From positions 60,245-124,244 of the forward strand of contig ML976790.1 in the NCBI GenBank assembly GCA_010015655.1: 64,000 bases of DNA, written 5' to 3'. The notes beneath the pieces were generated by a model. That model was not told where the DNA came from, ran no database searches, and worked only from the letters and a program-made list of their open reading frames with translations. Source of the DNA: Bimuria novae-zelandiae CBS 107.79 (taxonomy: Eukaryota; Ascomycota; Dothideomycetes; Pleosporales; Didymosphaeriaceae). A program made the translations under genes and the position numbers. This document shows, one piece after another, positions 43,822-54,102 of the stretch (positions are counted from its first letter, which is position 1; every line of letters starts with the position of its first letter).

Positions 43822-44426
43822 ACAACGTTGCGGAGATGGTACCGCCGAAGAGTCTCGCCTACGGTCGAGGGCAGTGTCCGTACACCGAACAGCATAATCG
43901 CTGTGATTCGTCCGCAGAACCTTCGCCTACTAATCGATATGCCGATGCAATGCATGGCTGCGTGGGTGCAGTCAACGCTTATTGAATAGTATATTTGGTA
44001 TCGTTTTGGGTTACTTTGGCTGGTGCGGCATCAAGATTCGGCTCGCTGCCGAACGCAAAAAAATCGAATTGAGGCTGTGCTGTTCTGGAAGGGTTGCAGA
44101 CGCATGATACATACAGGGTCCAATTAGCGTGCCTTAGCGTGCAGCTAGTGCGGACGCCGATCGCTGGTGGGCAGACCGACCGGGGTCGCCCGCGGTCCGC
44201 TCAAAGGTTGCGTCATAAGATGGATATGAAAGAAGTCATGGTCCGCGCAGAAAGAAGGCCGGACAACATTTGCTCAGCATTTTACCATCATCCCGGCCCA
44301 GACTACAAAGCCACCTAGCTCCGAGTTTCCGACCGTGCCAGATTCTTAGCATTCCACACTCTTCCACACTAGATTACCACATCAAGCGAATTTCGCCGAG
44401 TTACAGTGATCATTCGGCGCGGACCC
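43822..44426. other. Upstream region of C2H2 gene
   Basis: No gene recognised; presumably the promoter of the transcription factor gene. Confidence 0.45.
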
Positions 44427-44433
44427 TATAAAG
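44427..44433 (+). promoter_or_regulatory. TATA-box-like TATAAAG
   Basis: TATAAAG in a GC-rich context, 42 bp before the ATG at 44476. The position would imply a very short 5' leader, so this is tentative. Confidence 0.35.
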
Positions 44434-44475
44434 CATCTCGCCACCCGCCGTGGTCCCTAACTTTTCTCCGACATT

Positions 44476-46653
44476 ATGTTAGCACTACCACAAAGACGTC
44501 AACACCTTTCACAGACCCACCCGACGACCTCGCTTCCGTCACCCACATCACCACAGCAGTTATCCTTTGACCAACTATCGCAACAACTCTCAGCACAGCA
44601 GTTGTACGACCAAAAACTGCTCAACGACTATCTCGAATCACAAAGGACGTTCGCGAACTCAACCATCTCCATCGACGACGTTCCCAACTCGTTTATGACG
44701 AGCACCTACGACTTCAACCCCTCCATTAGGGTACAACAGTCGACTCCTACACCGCAACTGCCCGCAAACTACTCGCAGACGCCGATGCTTTCTACCAACG
44801 CCACCGGCGCAAACTTCGACAACTGGAGCACCTACAACAACCTGCCCTCCAGCAGCCAGTCCTTGCAGACACCCACACGAAGTCGGACAGGCAGGACACA
44901 CCAACGCGCGTCGTCCTCTTCATCGGTAGGCTCTGCTGCGTCGCAGTATCAGCCCGTTGGTCCGACCGCCAATTACCCGTACGTCGCTCGCTCCGAGAAT
45001 TTGCCATCGCGTTTAGCTTTGGTTGACTCATGGAATAAAGCTGACCAATACTCAAGGGCCTTCTCGAACGTCTCGAACCATCTTCCGACACCGACGCATA
45101 CTCCTACCCAGGATTCCTTCATGGGGTCCAACAACTTCAACAACTATACACCATCTTCCACTGGCATGGACTCTACCATGGCAGCACACATGTCGATGAA
45201 GCAGGCTCTCATAGATCAGCATGTTCCTGAAGAAGAGCTCCCAGGCTTTGGGCATTCGGCGCGACACTCGGTGTCGAGCTATGGGCACGACTCACCGGCT
45301 ACACCTCACACGACACAAGGCGACGAAATGGACTTCAAGATGCCCCCTAACGGTGAGACTCTCCGCAAGGTCGACTCGTGGCTGTTCAATCAGTTCATTG
45401 CTTACGATAACAACTCAGACATGCGGCCTGTGCCCAAATTCGAAAGAACGTACACAGACGTTGCTGCTGACTATTCGTTTGACCCGAATAGTGTTGCGCA
45501 AACAACGTCGATGCCCCAGCCCAAGCCGGCAGCAAACACACTATTGTCACCCTGGCGCAGCAGCAACCCTAACGATATCGTCCAGCGCAGCCTCCAGGCA
45601 GCACAAATGGCACGGTCGCAGTCTCCTTCCAGTTCAGCGTCACGAGGTGACTCACCTTTCCGAAGAGGGTCTCCCTACAGGCAACCATCCCACTCAATCA
45701 ACTCGCCTCGGGCTGCTGTACGCACCGCTTCAGCGGCACGTGAACAGAAACTCGAGGCCGATGCAGCCTATGCCATGAAGGCGCAAATGCAGTCAAATGA
45801 GGAGGCGGTTAAGACCATTTCGCCCAAGGATGCGTTGCTAGACTACCGGGAAGCCGACGATGAGTCCAAGCCATTGTTCCCGGACGGTGGTGCAAGTGAG
45901 TACGACCAGTACAGGAACGCCACCCAATCCACCTTTGACACAACATCTGGACAGTCTTACCGTAGGGACAGCTGGGCGACACCGCAGTTCTCACCAAACT
46001 ACCCTGCATCATCTGCTCCCAACGCGCAATCCTCAAATTTCACATTCGCAACCCCATCATTACAGAACTACAACGGCCTCCCCAACTTTGGATCCACATC
46101 GCAGTACACGTCTACATCCAACATTGTACCTGCATCGGACCCCAACCCGGAGTTTCCGGCGCATCTTACGTCGATGGAGTCCAGTGCCAGCGAAGCGGGT
46201 CTTGAGCCTGGTAGTCAGTCCAGTGACCGCATGTCAAAGCCCACAGACTCCAGCGCCGACAGTGGTACATACACATGTACATACCACGGATGTACGCAGC
46301 GCTTCGAAACTCCGCAAAAGCTGCAAAAGCACAAGCGTGAAGGCCACCGCAGTGCTCCGACGACCATGGGCTCTAGCATGACGTCAGCGGCTTTGTTGGA
46401 ACGCAACTCGCAAGCGGGCCCACACAAGTGCGAACGAATCAACCCAACGACGGGAAAGCCCTGCAACACGATCTTCTCACGGCCTTATGACCTCACGAGG
46501 CACGAGGACACGATTCACAACGCGCGCAAGCAAAAGGTTCGATGCGCCCTCTGCGTTGAGGAGAAGACCTTCTCCCGCAATGACGCATTGACCCGTCATA
46601 TGGTAAGAGTCCATCACCGGCAGAATGCTCGTCACAAGCGCAACGCATACTGA
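44476..46653 (+). CDS. C2H2 zinc-finger transcription factor (Rpn4-like finger region)
   Basis: Single exon, 725 aa. Residues 1-590 are low-complexity and rich in Gln, Ser, Pro and Asn (activation-type). The DNA-binding end has three fingers: C601/C606/H619/H624; C652/C663/H676/H681 with a long Cys-Cys loop (CERINPTTGKPC); and C690/C693/H708/H713 (CALCVEEKTFSRNDALTRH). The linker TRHEDTIHNARKQKVRC is characteristic of a fungal family I associate with Rpn4-type proteasome-gene regulators; that assignment is from memory. A nuclear regulator is certain in general terms. A basic tail (RQNARHKRNAY) may aid nuclear import. Start: first ATG after a TATA-like site, no upstream in-frame extension needed. 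Intact. Confidence 0.85.
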   Translation: MLALPQRRQHLSQTHPTTSLPSPTSPQQLSFDQLSQQLSAQQLYDQKLLNDYLESQRTFANSTISIDDVPNSFMTSTYDFNPSIRVQQSTPTPQLPANYSQTPMLSTNATGANFDNWSTYNNLPSSSQSLQTPTRSRTGRTHQRASSSSSVGSAASQYQPVGPTANYPYVARSENLPSRLALVDSWNKADQYSRAFSNVSNHLPTPTHTPTQDSFMGSNNFNNYTPSSTGMDSTMAAHMSMKQALIDQHVPEEELPGFGHSARHSVSSYGHDSPATPHTTQGDEMDFKMPPNGETLRKVDSWLFNQFIAYDNNSDMRPVPKFERTYTDVAADYSFDPNSVAQTTSMPQPKPAANTLLSPWRSSNPNDIVQRSLQAAQMARSQSPSSSASRGDSPFRRGSPYRQPSHSINSPRAAVRTASAAREQKLEADAAYAMKAQMQSNEEAVKTISPKDALLDYREADDESKPLFPDGGASEYDQYRNATQSTFDTTSGQSYRRDSWATPQFSPNYPASSAPNAQSSNFTFATPSLQNYNGLPNFGSTSQYTSTSNIVPASDPNPEFPAHLTSMESSASEAGLEPGSQSSDRMSKPTDSSADSGTYTCTYHGCTQRFETPQKLQKHKREGHRSAPTTMGSSMTSAALLERNSQAGPHKCERINPTTGKPCNTIFSRPYDLTRHEDTIHNARKQKVRCALCVEEKTFSRNDALTRHMVRVHHRQNARHKRNAY

Positions 46654-48940
46654 CTCCGAATAGCGCGTTGTCCATCCTGAGGTCGACTTTCCCGGCAAAC
46701 ACAGGCGTCGCGGAGGTAACCACGACTAAAGTGTGCTTTGTCCGTCCACGGAGATAAGTTCGCGACGCGGTTTGCGCCGAGGCCCGCCGGTCCACTTACC
46801 CGATGATGCTTCCAGAACACGCCCGATCCTTCCACCCTTTGTTCTGCTGCGCCGCATCAACGCGCATTTCCGTCCGTTTGTTCGGCTTGCTCTCTATTGC
46901 ATGAGAAGGTCGCATTTGGAGCGTTCCTTCCTTCGTACCACCTTTTTCGCCTTGCGCGTGTAAAATTGCTCCGCCCAATAGTCCGCTCCGCAGGGCGTTT
47001 AGAGTCGGTTTTCGCTGGTCGGAACCGGCCACGGTCTGGTTGTAGTCGGGCTATAGTCCGCTTGCACCGAGTCAGATTTCAATGTCTGTTTTTGCTTTCT
47101 GGGCTTTTTTGTCATGATTTTTGTGCTATGCGTTCAGCGACGGAGTAATGAGTCATGAGCATAAAAAGAGTCCGGGACCAATTGAATGCAGTGTAACGAT
47201 TATCTAGACGGTATGGATGGCTTGGGTTGGCCACGGTATCTGGTCCTTTCAAAATTTTGTCTCGTATCCTTCTTCGTAATACCAGGTCGCTGCTGCGACC
47301 CCTCTCCTTGTATCTTTATCTTCTTGGCTATCAAGTGTACCAAAGATTGTTTCCGATCATCATTTTCCCCATGGCTCAGACTGCTCTCTGCGCTCTCGTA
47401 CAGCATTTGACAATACATGTATACCAAGATAGAATCCTAAAGTAACTTCTCCACTGTACTTTGTCTCACCACTCTGCATCTCTCATCTCGTCTGTTCAAT
47501 ACACATGATTCCCATACGAAAGCAAGGGACTGCTTAGTTGTACAGTACAAATCTATATCCATCTCGACCGGTCTAGAACCATACAAACCACACCTCTACA
47601 CGCACACGAAGCTAGCATTCACCTCGCGCACTCCGTGAACACTCTCATCTTCCAAAAAAGGAGTTCTGCACACAAACGCGTGCGGTCGCGATGCCGCGCA
47701 TCGCGGCGCCTTCCAGACTCCCACAAGGCTATACCCTCCCCTCACCGTTTACACTCACTCACATGTGTGCGACGTCTTTACGCCCAACAGCACGGCTACC
47801 CTAGCCTAATCGACCCCTCCCTGCCTCTAACATACGAGTACAACCTTTAAAATTCCCACCTACCATCTCCTTGGCATACAACGCAGCCTAGACTAACGCA
47901 GCCCACGCGCGCGGACCGCGGCGCAGCTGAGCCTCAAAGCCGCATCTGGGCCCAGGGGTCGCATGCTCATGCCGATTTAGTGTAGAAGGGGAGGGTGTGG
48001 GGTTGCACGCGAGGCTTTTGGGCGCCGCTGGGTAAGCGGATTATTCGTGGATCTGGATCTGGATCTTGGTGGGCGGTTGAGGCGTGCGTTGGGCGGGTCG
48101 AGGATGCGACGCTGAGGCTCGTACGAATGGATTGGAATGTGCTTGGTGAGACGGGTGCCTCGTATGGGAGTATTGTTGTTTTCCTTCCTTTTTTGCAAGG
48201 GGTGTTATCGAGGATTTGTCAAAATCAGGGGATGTGCCGAGGTGGGAAATGTCATGGTGAGGTCCTGGGTGTTTCGGTCGAGGGGAGGGTGTGTGGATGG
48301 CGTCATCACGAGAGAGGGCTTATCGATTGCACACCACTGTAACGCAACATCGATGTCAAGTGGATATAGGGCTGAGGATCGCATTAACGGTTGTACATAG
48401 TGGTCCCTGTGAAGGTGATGCCGGTCGTACTTCACCCGTCTCCGCGGGACGCCCAAGGTCCATCATTAGAGTGAAACGTTCGCAAAGGCATATTGCTAGC
48501 CCAAACGTTACCGTCAAGTAACCGCGGGAGAAAGGTAAACTCTCGCGCACACTTGTCGTCATCATTTTGATTGAAGATACTATTCCCTGCCCAAGTTCGT
48601 GGGTTGCCTATTCGGATGTTCGCGCGCTTGGCACACGTCGGAAACCCCCGTTGAGTCCCCATGCTCGATCTCTAACCCACGACGATATTCTCAACGGTCG
48701 CAAACTCCCCCCACGGCACGTAGCCGGCGGGTAATAGCACGGTTCCGTGGTGAAGTCGTCGCTTACGTGTGCAATGCAAGACGAAGCGTTGGTCGACATT
48801 GCGCTGATCGTGACGCTATCGTCGCGTGATGGCGGGGCACCGGGTGGGTAGCGCAGACGTGTGGATGGCATGGACGTAAGGCGAGTATCACGATTATGTT
48901 TGATAATAGATGGATCGAGACAGGATGGTACTGCACTAAC
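46654..48940. other. 2.3-kb gene-free stretch
   Basis: Includes the 3' region of the C2H2 gene, pyrimidine-rich around 47.4-47.8 kb. A GGATCTGGATCTGGATCT mini-repeat lies near 48048. Frames on either strand lack motifs. No tRNA recognised. Confidence 0.5.
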
Positions 48941-49465
48941 AAAATTTATAGGCCCTTAGCCTTAAAATAGATTTACTTTACTAATAGAAATAGTTTATAA
49001 ATAACTATATACTTTTAATAATAAACAATAGCTAATTATACATAACTAAATTTTAACAATTTTTTATTATCTCTTCATATACCTAATAAGCTATAACCGT
49101 AGTAATAATAGTATTTCTATAAAACTTGGTAATAATATAAGTATAGTATATATTTATATATAAATATAGTAGAATATTTACTACTAGTAGTCATTAAATA
49201 TATATATAAAAATAGCTAAATTAATATAATTATTTTTGAAATATGTTTTTAGCTACTACTAGTAGGCTATATCTATAAAAAAAAATTAAGTTAGTATATA
49301 TAAATATAGGAGGAAGATAATTTACGCTAATAATTTTTTTTATACAAATACTAATATAAGTAGTTATTGTTAGTAAAAGATAATATAAAAAAGTAGCTAA
49401 AAGGCTACACTAATTATCTAAAATTTAGTTAGATAGCTAATAAAAGCATTACGAATTAATACTAG
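48941..49465. other. AT-rich island, probable TE relic
   Basis: About 525 bp of extreme AT content with abundant TpA and almost no CpA, like the RIP-damaged elements, with abrupt edges on both sides. No inverted ends or protein motif can be recognised. Confidence 0.5.
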
Positions 49466-50227
49466 ATCTGTGTGCAAGAAGACAGCGAGCCTCGGGTGAT
49501 TGGTGGGGAGAGATGTGGTGTGAATGGTGCGATGGTGATGAGCTCGCGATTGTGGTCGGATGGGATGGAAGGAAGTGATGCGCAATGTAAGATTTCTACT
49601 TCAATTCGAGCCTCGATTCGATGGAACGGTCTTTTAATGGTTTTCACGGATGCGCGGAAAGATCCCGGTGAGCGTTGCGTGAGTGCAAGGTGTTGTCAAC
49701 GGCTCCACGGGTCCACGGGTCCACGGGTCCACGGGTTCGGTGGTGGCCTCCTGCCGAGAGCTCGTAAGCAACTACTTTGAAGGAATTGTTACGGGACCGA
49801 TATCCGAACGTATGAGCATCATGGACTATGGGTACTGTATGCAAACTTTTGCGGCCTGTTCGTGAGGCCACCGTCACACGTGCAGTACAATTCCAATGTT
49901 GTAATGAGCGCCAACAAAAATTCTGATACATAGAATTACACGGCAAAAGAGGATTCACAGGTCAGCAGACTTTAAAACAAAATTTATTTAGTGCATTCTT
50001 TAATAAATATTATGCATATATTCTCGTATCCCAAATATCAGTCCGGAATTCAAAAGAGCTAGGGAGTACAATCCTGCGAGCCATTATCCAAATCGGTTGT
50101 GATTTCCTGATTCCAGAACATCGGGCATTGAACACGTGTATCACTCCTTCCCTCAATAACCCTGAATTTCTTCGTGCATGTGGAAACCTCGACTCAGTAA
50201 AAGGGGAACTGTCGGGAACAAGAAAAA
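49466..50227. other. Intergenic, no gene seen
   Basis: Contains the 9-bp minisatellite at 49703-49736; otherwise unremarkable. Confidence 0.5.
49703..49736. repeat. 9-bp minisatellite
   Basis: About four tandem copies of TCCACGGGT, in a gene-free stretch. Confidence 0.85.
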
Positions 50228-50905
50228 TTAGGTTCCTCGAGGTTGGTGTGACCCCCCATAAAAAACACTGCCACGTAGTAGCGACTCAACGAGATTGTGA
50301 GCCGTGAGTAGGACGCCTCTGAACGCCTGCTTCAGCCTTTCCTCTCTCGTAGGACCGCTCGGAACCCTTTTTTTGCGCCAGACGTTCTCCAACCTCAGGG
50401 GCTTGATTTGCACCTGCGCTTGCTCGGTGTGCCGCGCGATTATAGAAAGGTATCGTCGTCTGAAATTGCATTCGTGCTCGTTGAACGTGCCGATCATCTC
50501 GAAGACATACGCGATCAGCCCGTGCCAGCCCGCTTTCTTCATGGGGTTCAGAATAACGCCGTGGATGATCTGACGGTCGTCTCCTGAGACTGAGTTCCAC
50601 TGCTTGCGGACCGCGCTCTGCCGCATTTTTTGTAGGATTCGGGAGAGGCATTTCAGGTCGGCTATTTCCTGGGGGGCGAGGATGGTGTATTGGACGCGGG
50701 GAAGGAGAGTTTGCGTTCGCCCGGGGTCGAGCGCGAGGTTTAGGTCAACGAAGTCGGCGTGCGCGTTGAAGGCGAGCATGTCGAGGGTGTGGAGATCTTC
50801 GCTGGAGTCGTTTGACGAGAAGGACTCTTCTTGCGAGACGACGGAATCCAACCAGTTCCATAGGTATGCGCCTGAGGCGGATCGGGCCATTGATACCTCG
50901 GACAT
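50228..50905 (-). CDS. Hypothetical protein
   Basis: 225 aa if started at MSEVSMARSASG (50905), chosen because the sequence before it (TCATTATCACAAAG) looks like an untranslated leader; the same frame is open up to 51094 (288 aa). Mixed alpha-helical composition with motifs LAPQEIADLKCLSRILQKMR and WHGLIAYVFEMIGTFNEHEC. The C-terminal third is basic (VWRKKRVPSGPTREERLKQA). No signal peptide or known domain recognised. No introns are required. Confidence 0.55.
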   Translation of the reverse strand: MSEVSMARSASGAYLWNWLDSVVSQEESFSSNDSSEDLHTLDMLAFNAHADFVDLNLALDPGRTQTLLPRVQYTILAPQEIADLKCLSRILQKMRQSAVRKQWNSVSGDDRQIIHGVILNPMKKAGWHGLIAYVFEMIGTFNEHECNFRRRYLSIIARHTEQAQVQIKPLRLENVWRKKRVPSGPTREERLKQAFRGVLLTAHNLVESLLRGSVFYGGSHQPRGT

Positions 50906-51244
50906 CTTTGTGATAATGATAGCGATGATGGAGAAACTTTCTGTGACGTGAAGGATGGAAGAAAATTTTGTTGTAGTCTCAGGGGTAATGTGGAGGATGC
51001 GTAGGCTGCATTCGTGGTTGCTGAGGGAGTGAACTCTGCTAATCTGTGGGTCCCCACCCCTTTGCACAACGAAGCATCTCAACCAACGCTTCAACCGCGT
51101 TGAAGAGTAGGTGATATTTCCTTAGCCCTGCCTAGGAAGAGCGTGCGTTACCGCAAAGAAGCTACGCCCTGTATTTTGCGTATCCGCATTTGATTGGACA
51201 AATTTTAGACCGGCTGTGAATACTAGCTGAAATTTTGACGAATT
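50906..51244. other. Intergenic, no gene seen
   Basis: Promoter side of the hypothetical gene; the open frame up to 51094 probably is not translated. Confidence 0.4.
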
Positions 51245-52477
51245 CTACGGATCTCTCTGAAGTTCACTACTTAAAAAGGTCATGTCGAATGGTTCTTCCA
51301 CTGATTTAGTCCTTGCCTTGATTTCTCTTTCGAAAATTGCATCCTTTCTCACATGCCGAAATTCCGGGCCTAGTGAAAGAATGCGATCACGATGTACGTC
51401 ATGCATCATTTCGACAAACTGTCCATGCTCTGGTACAGAGCTTGAGATCGAATACAGCGAATCTAGCATTTGCTCGTACGCGTAAGCCTCTACATATTGT
51501 TAGCGTCAAATCATAGAGAGGAACCGTAGCCCACGTTTCCTAGTTTCAAAGAAGTGAGCATTGTCCATTGTCGTTGCCTCTGAAGAACTGCAATATCATA
51601 GGATCGAGATGTCTTCGTGGTTTTAATGATAGAAGCATCATCACGACAACGTGGCTGTAGGCCGGACAAAATTGACACCACTCGTTGCTGATGCCTTGTG
51701 CCAGCTTAAGCTCTTCTTCGAAAGGCATATCAAAGGGTCCCTCCATAATCTTTTTTCGGAGTATTTGTACACAAAGCCACAGCTTTTGATGCCAGTAGCC
51801 ATCTGAGATATCTGGATACAGCTGATACAGTCCTTTCTCGATGAGATCAGCAAGCGTATGGACCCAGTGCTATCGCAAGGTAAGTCCACCCTGCCTTATG
51901 AGGAATACTCCTCATAGTAGTTGTGTTACCCGTCATTGGGAGACTTGATTTCGTAGGCTTCTAGAAGAGCAATCGCAGGTAAGAAAGTGCGAGGGGGCAG
52001 GATTTTGGTGTCTACGAGCAGTATCGCAATTTCATGTTTCCGAGGGCGGGGGTAATCATTAGAGTATCGATGGACGGCATGTTGGAGAGCGAAGATAAGT
52101 GAGCTAATCCAAGAAGTCAGATTGTCAGTATCCTTGTTCTTCCAACGCACATGATCCTCAAGCATATTTCTGGCCTCTTCTTCCGGTCGGCTGAAAATGT
52201 CGTGCTGCAAATGTCTCTTCTTTATTGCAGCTGATTTGACGAAATCCGACGTGGTGTGGCCAGGCAAATTTGGTGCATATGTGCGTAGGAGGTATCTCGG
52301 AACAAGATCGAAGTAGCCGTTCAAGAATAAGAAATGAGACTCGGTTTCAAAAGGAGTAGGCTGGCCGAAGGAACTATGCTCCACTAGATAACCACCCAGT
52401 CGTGTTCTAGCCATACTCTCCTCTTCTCCTCTTCTCCTTTTCTCTTTAAGCGATTCTTGTTGAGACCCACGATACAC
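51245..52477 (-). pseudogene. DUF7587-type protein, broken or with unresolved introns
   Basis: The first block (52477-51926, start 52477 or MARTRLGG at 52414) carries the domain: YLLRTYAPNLPGHTTSDFVK, HVRWKNKDTDNLTSWISSLI and HEIAILLVDTKILPPRTF. A donor-like GGTAAC follows near 51925 and an acceptor GCGATAG near 51862, but the phases do not match. The second block (LADLIEKGLYQLYPDISDGY, to about 51546) ends in TGA before any GT donor. A third block (51469-51245, EAYAYEQMLDSLYS start) follows an acceptor ATATGTAG. The blocks clearly belong together, so the gene is either damaged by small indels or misread here. Function unknown; members are common in dothideomycetes. Confidence 0.5.
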
Positions 52478-53064
52478 AGATAACTAAATAATGATCCTGA
52501 TACAAAAGTTAGCTCTTAAGAAGAGAAGACGCGGCTCTCCAATGTTGATATACGTCGTTAAATAGGATTGTTTGTATGAATGAAGGCGTGACATCGCAGT
52601 CATCGAATCAGATGATGCGGTTAAAATGATACAGCCGGTGCATGGATAGAGAAAACATGGATCAAGCGTGCACGTGTAAGTTGATTGCAGCTTCCAGAGT
52701 CTTCACAGGTTCCTATCCATGCCTGCCCAAAGCGGGAGGGAACGATAAAGGGATATAACATGTGAGATACTGAGGAGTATTCTTCGAGACCATGCGCTGC
52801 AGATGTGGTTTGACAGTGATGCACCTTGAAGGACTATGAAGGACGGGCCCGGGAAGCTTCTAGAAGATAGTGTCTTTACGCTAGTCCCAAACCATCTCCA
52901 GGGTCCACAACGTCATCGCTCCCCGCAAAATAACACACTCGCGCCTCACGCGCGCGCGGCTGCCTACGCGTCGGCCAAAAGGTCAACTTTCCCTTCCATC
53001 GCCAAAACCCCCTCTAAAACGACTTCACAAACCCACTTCCACCTTTCACGTTCACCAAGTAACC
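52478..53064. other. Divergent promoter region
   Basis: Lies between the DUF7587 gene and the membrane-protein gene, transcribed apart. No specific element recognised. Confidence 0.45.
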
Positions 53065-53902
53065 ATGTCCGCCCAAACAGCAGCCACGCGCCTCCGCCGC
53101 ACCTTCGCCTACCCCTCCGAATCCGACGACGAAGACGCCGTCGAAACTGGCATGGACGAGACCGGTATGTCCCTCCCTCCCCTCGCGCCATCCTATTCTT
53201 CCCCCCCTTGCGCCATCCTCTCTTTTTACTCTTACGCCGTCCTCTCCTTTTACCCTTACACCTACTTCTCCTTTCCCTTCGCTCCTTCCTCCTATCACCC
53301 CTCACTCATTCCCTCCCTCAACATACTAACCCTCCCCAGACCGCGCCACCCTCCTCCAAACCCTCGCCACCCACGACACCCGCACCACCTCAACATACAC
53401 CCATCTCCTCCTCGTCCTCCCGCTGCTCCCCATACTCCTCTACCTCCCGCTCCTCCTCCGAATACCAACACTTCCCGCCGCGCTAGCAGCAGTAACGAGC
53501 CTCCTCGCGAGCGCGTACACGCTATGTTTCCTCCCGCTCCCGCCAGTCAAGGTATCCATAACCTCTGTGTCGGAGCTGCAAAACCAGAAGAACTCCACAG
53601 CAGCGGGGCGCGTAAAGCCGGCGGCGCAAGAGGGAAAAGCGGAGAGGCGCGCTGTACCGTGGGTATCTGCGCGCACGGCGGATGTGCTCGCTGAGTGGAT
53701 CGTACTGGGCAACGCTGTGCTGTGCGGACTTCTGGCAGCGGTGGAGTTATTCCAGGGGAGGACGCTGAGCGAGGGCGTGACGGTCGGAGGGGGGTATCTC
53801 CCCGGGGTGATACTCACGGTGGTATTATTTGCGCGGCGGGAGCTGCGCGTCGTGGATATGAGCGAGTTGGAGCGCTTGCGGCACGGTGTGAAGAACACAT
53901 AG
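53065..53902 (+). CDS. Small multi-pass membrane protein, unknown
   Basis: Model: exons 53065-53164 and 53340-53902, 220 aa. The 175-bp intron (GTATGT, branch TACTAAC, acceptor CCCCAG) is the longest here and is strongly pyrimidine-rich. The N-terminus is cytosolic with an acidic patch (SESDDEDAVE). A Leu-rich hydrophobic pair of helices spans residues about 60-105. Two more segments follow near residues 150-175 (WIVLGNAVLCGLLAAVELF) and 187-205. It ends with a charged tail (ERLRHGVKN). Probably an ER or vacuolar membrane protein; no family named. The stop codon lies in a 22-bp tandem duplication. Confidence 0.7.
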
Positions 53903-53934
53903 CCCGCGTAACAAGAACACATAGCCCGCGTAAC
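53891..53934 (+). repeat. 22-bp tandem duplication across a stop codon
   Basis: AAGAACACATAGCCCGCGTA plus AC, present twice in exact tandem. The first copy contains the stop codon of the membrane-protein gene (53900-53902); the second lies in the 3' UTR and carries the same TAG. Confidence 0.9.
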
Positions 53935-54102
53935 ACGTTGATGGAAAAAGGATAGCAAATCTCATTCATCTGATACCAGAGAAGGGGACAATCTTGGTAT
54001 ATCGCACCCAACGCCGTCGCTATGGAAAGCACACTCGCACCGCCAAGCATTCATAGGTATCCAGAAAGGTCTCATATCCAAAAAGCGCACCCTTTCATTC
54101 CA

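Noticed and set aside
45221..45778. Long open frames overlapping the C2H2 gene in other frames (also 45860-46381)
   Set aside because: Shadows of the 725-codon gene; no motifs, and biased composition explains the openness.
52836..53486. 216-codon Pro/Ser/His-rich plus-strand frame
   Set aside because: It runs through the pyrimidine-rich intron and overlaps the better spliced membrane-protein model out of frame.
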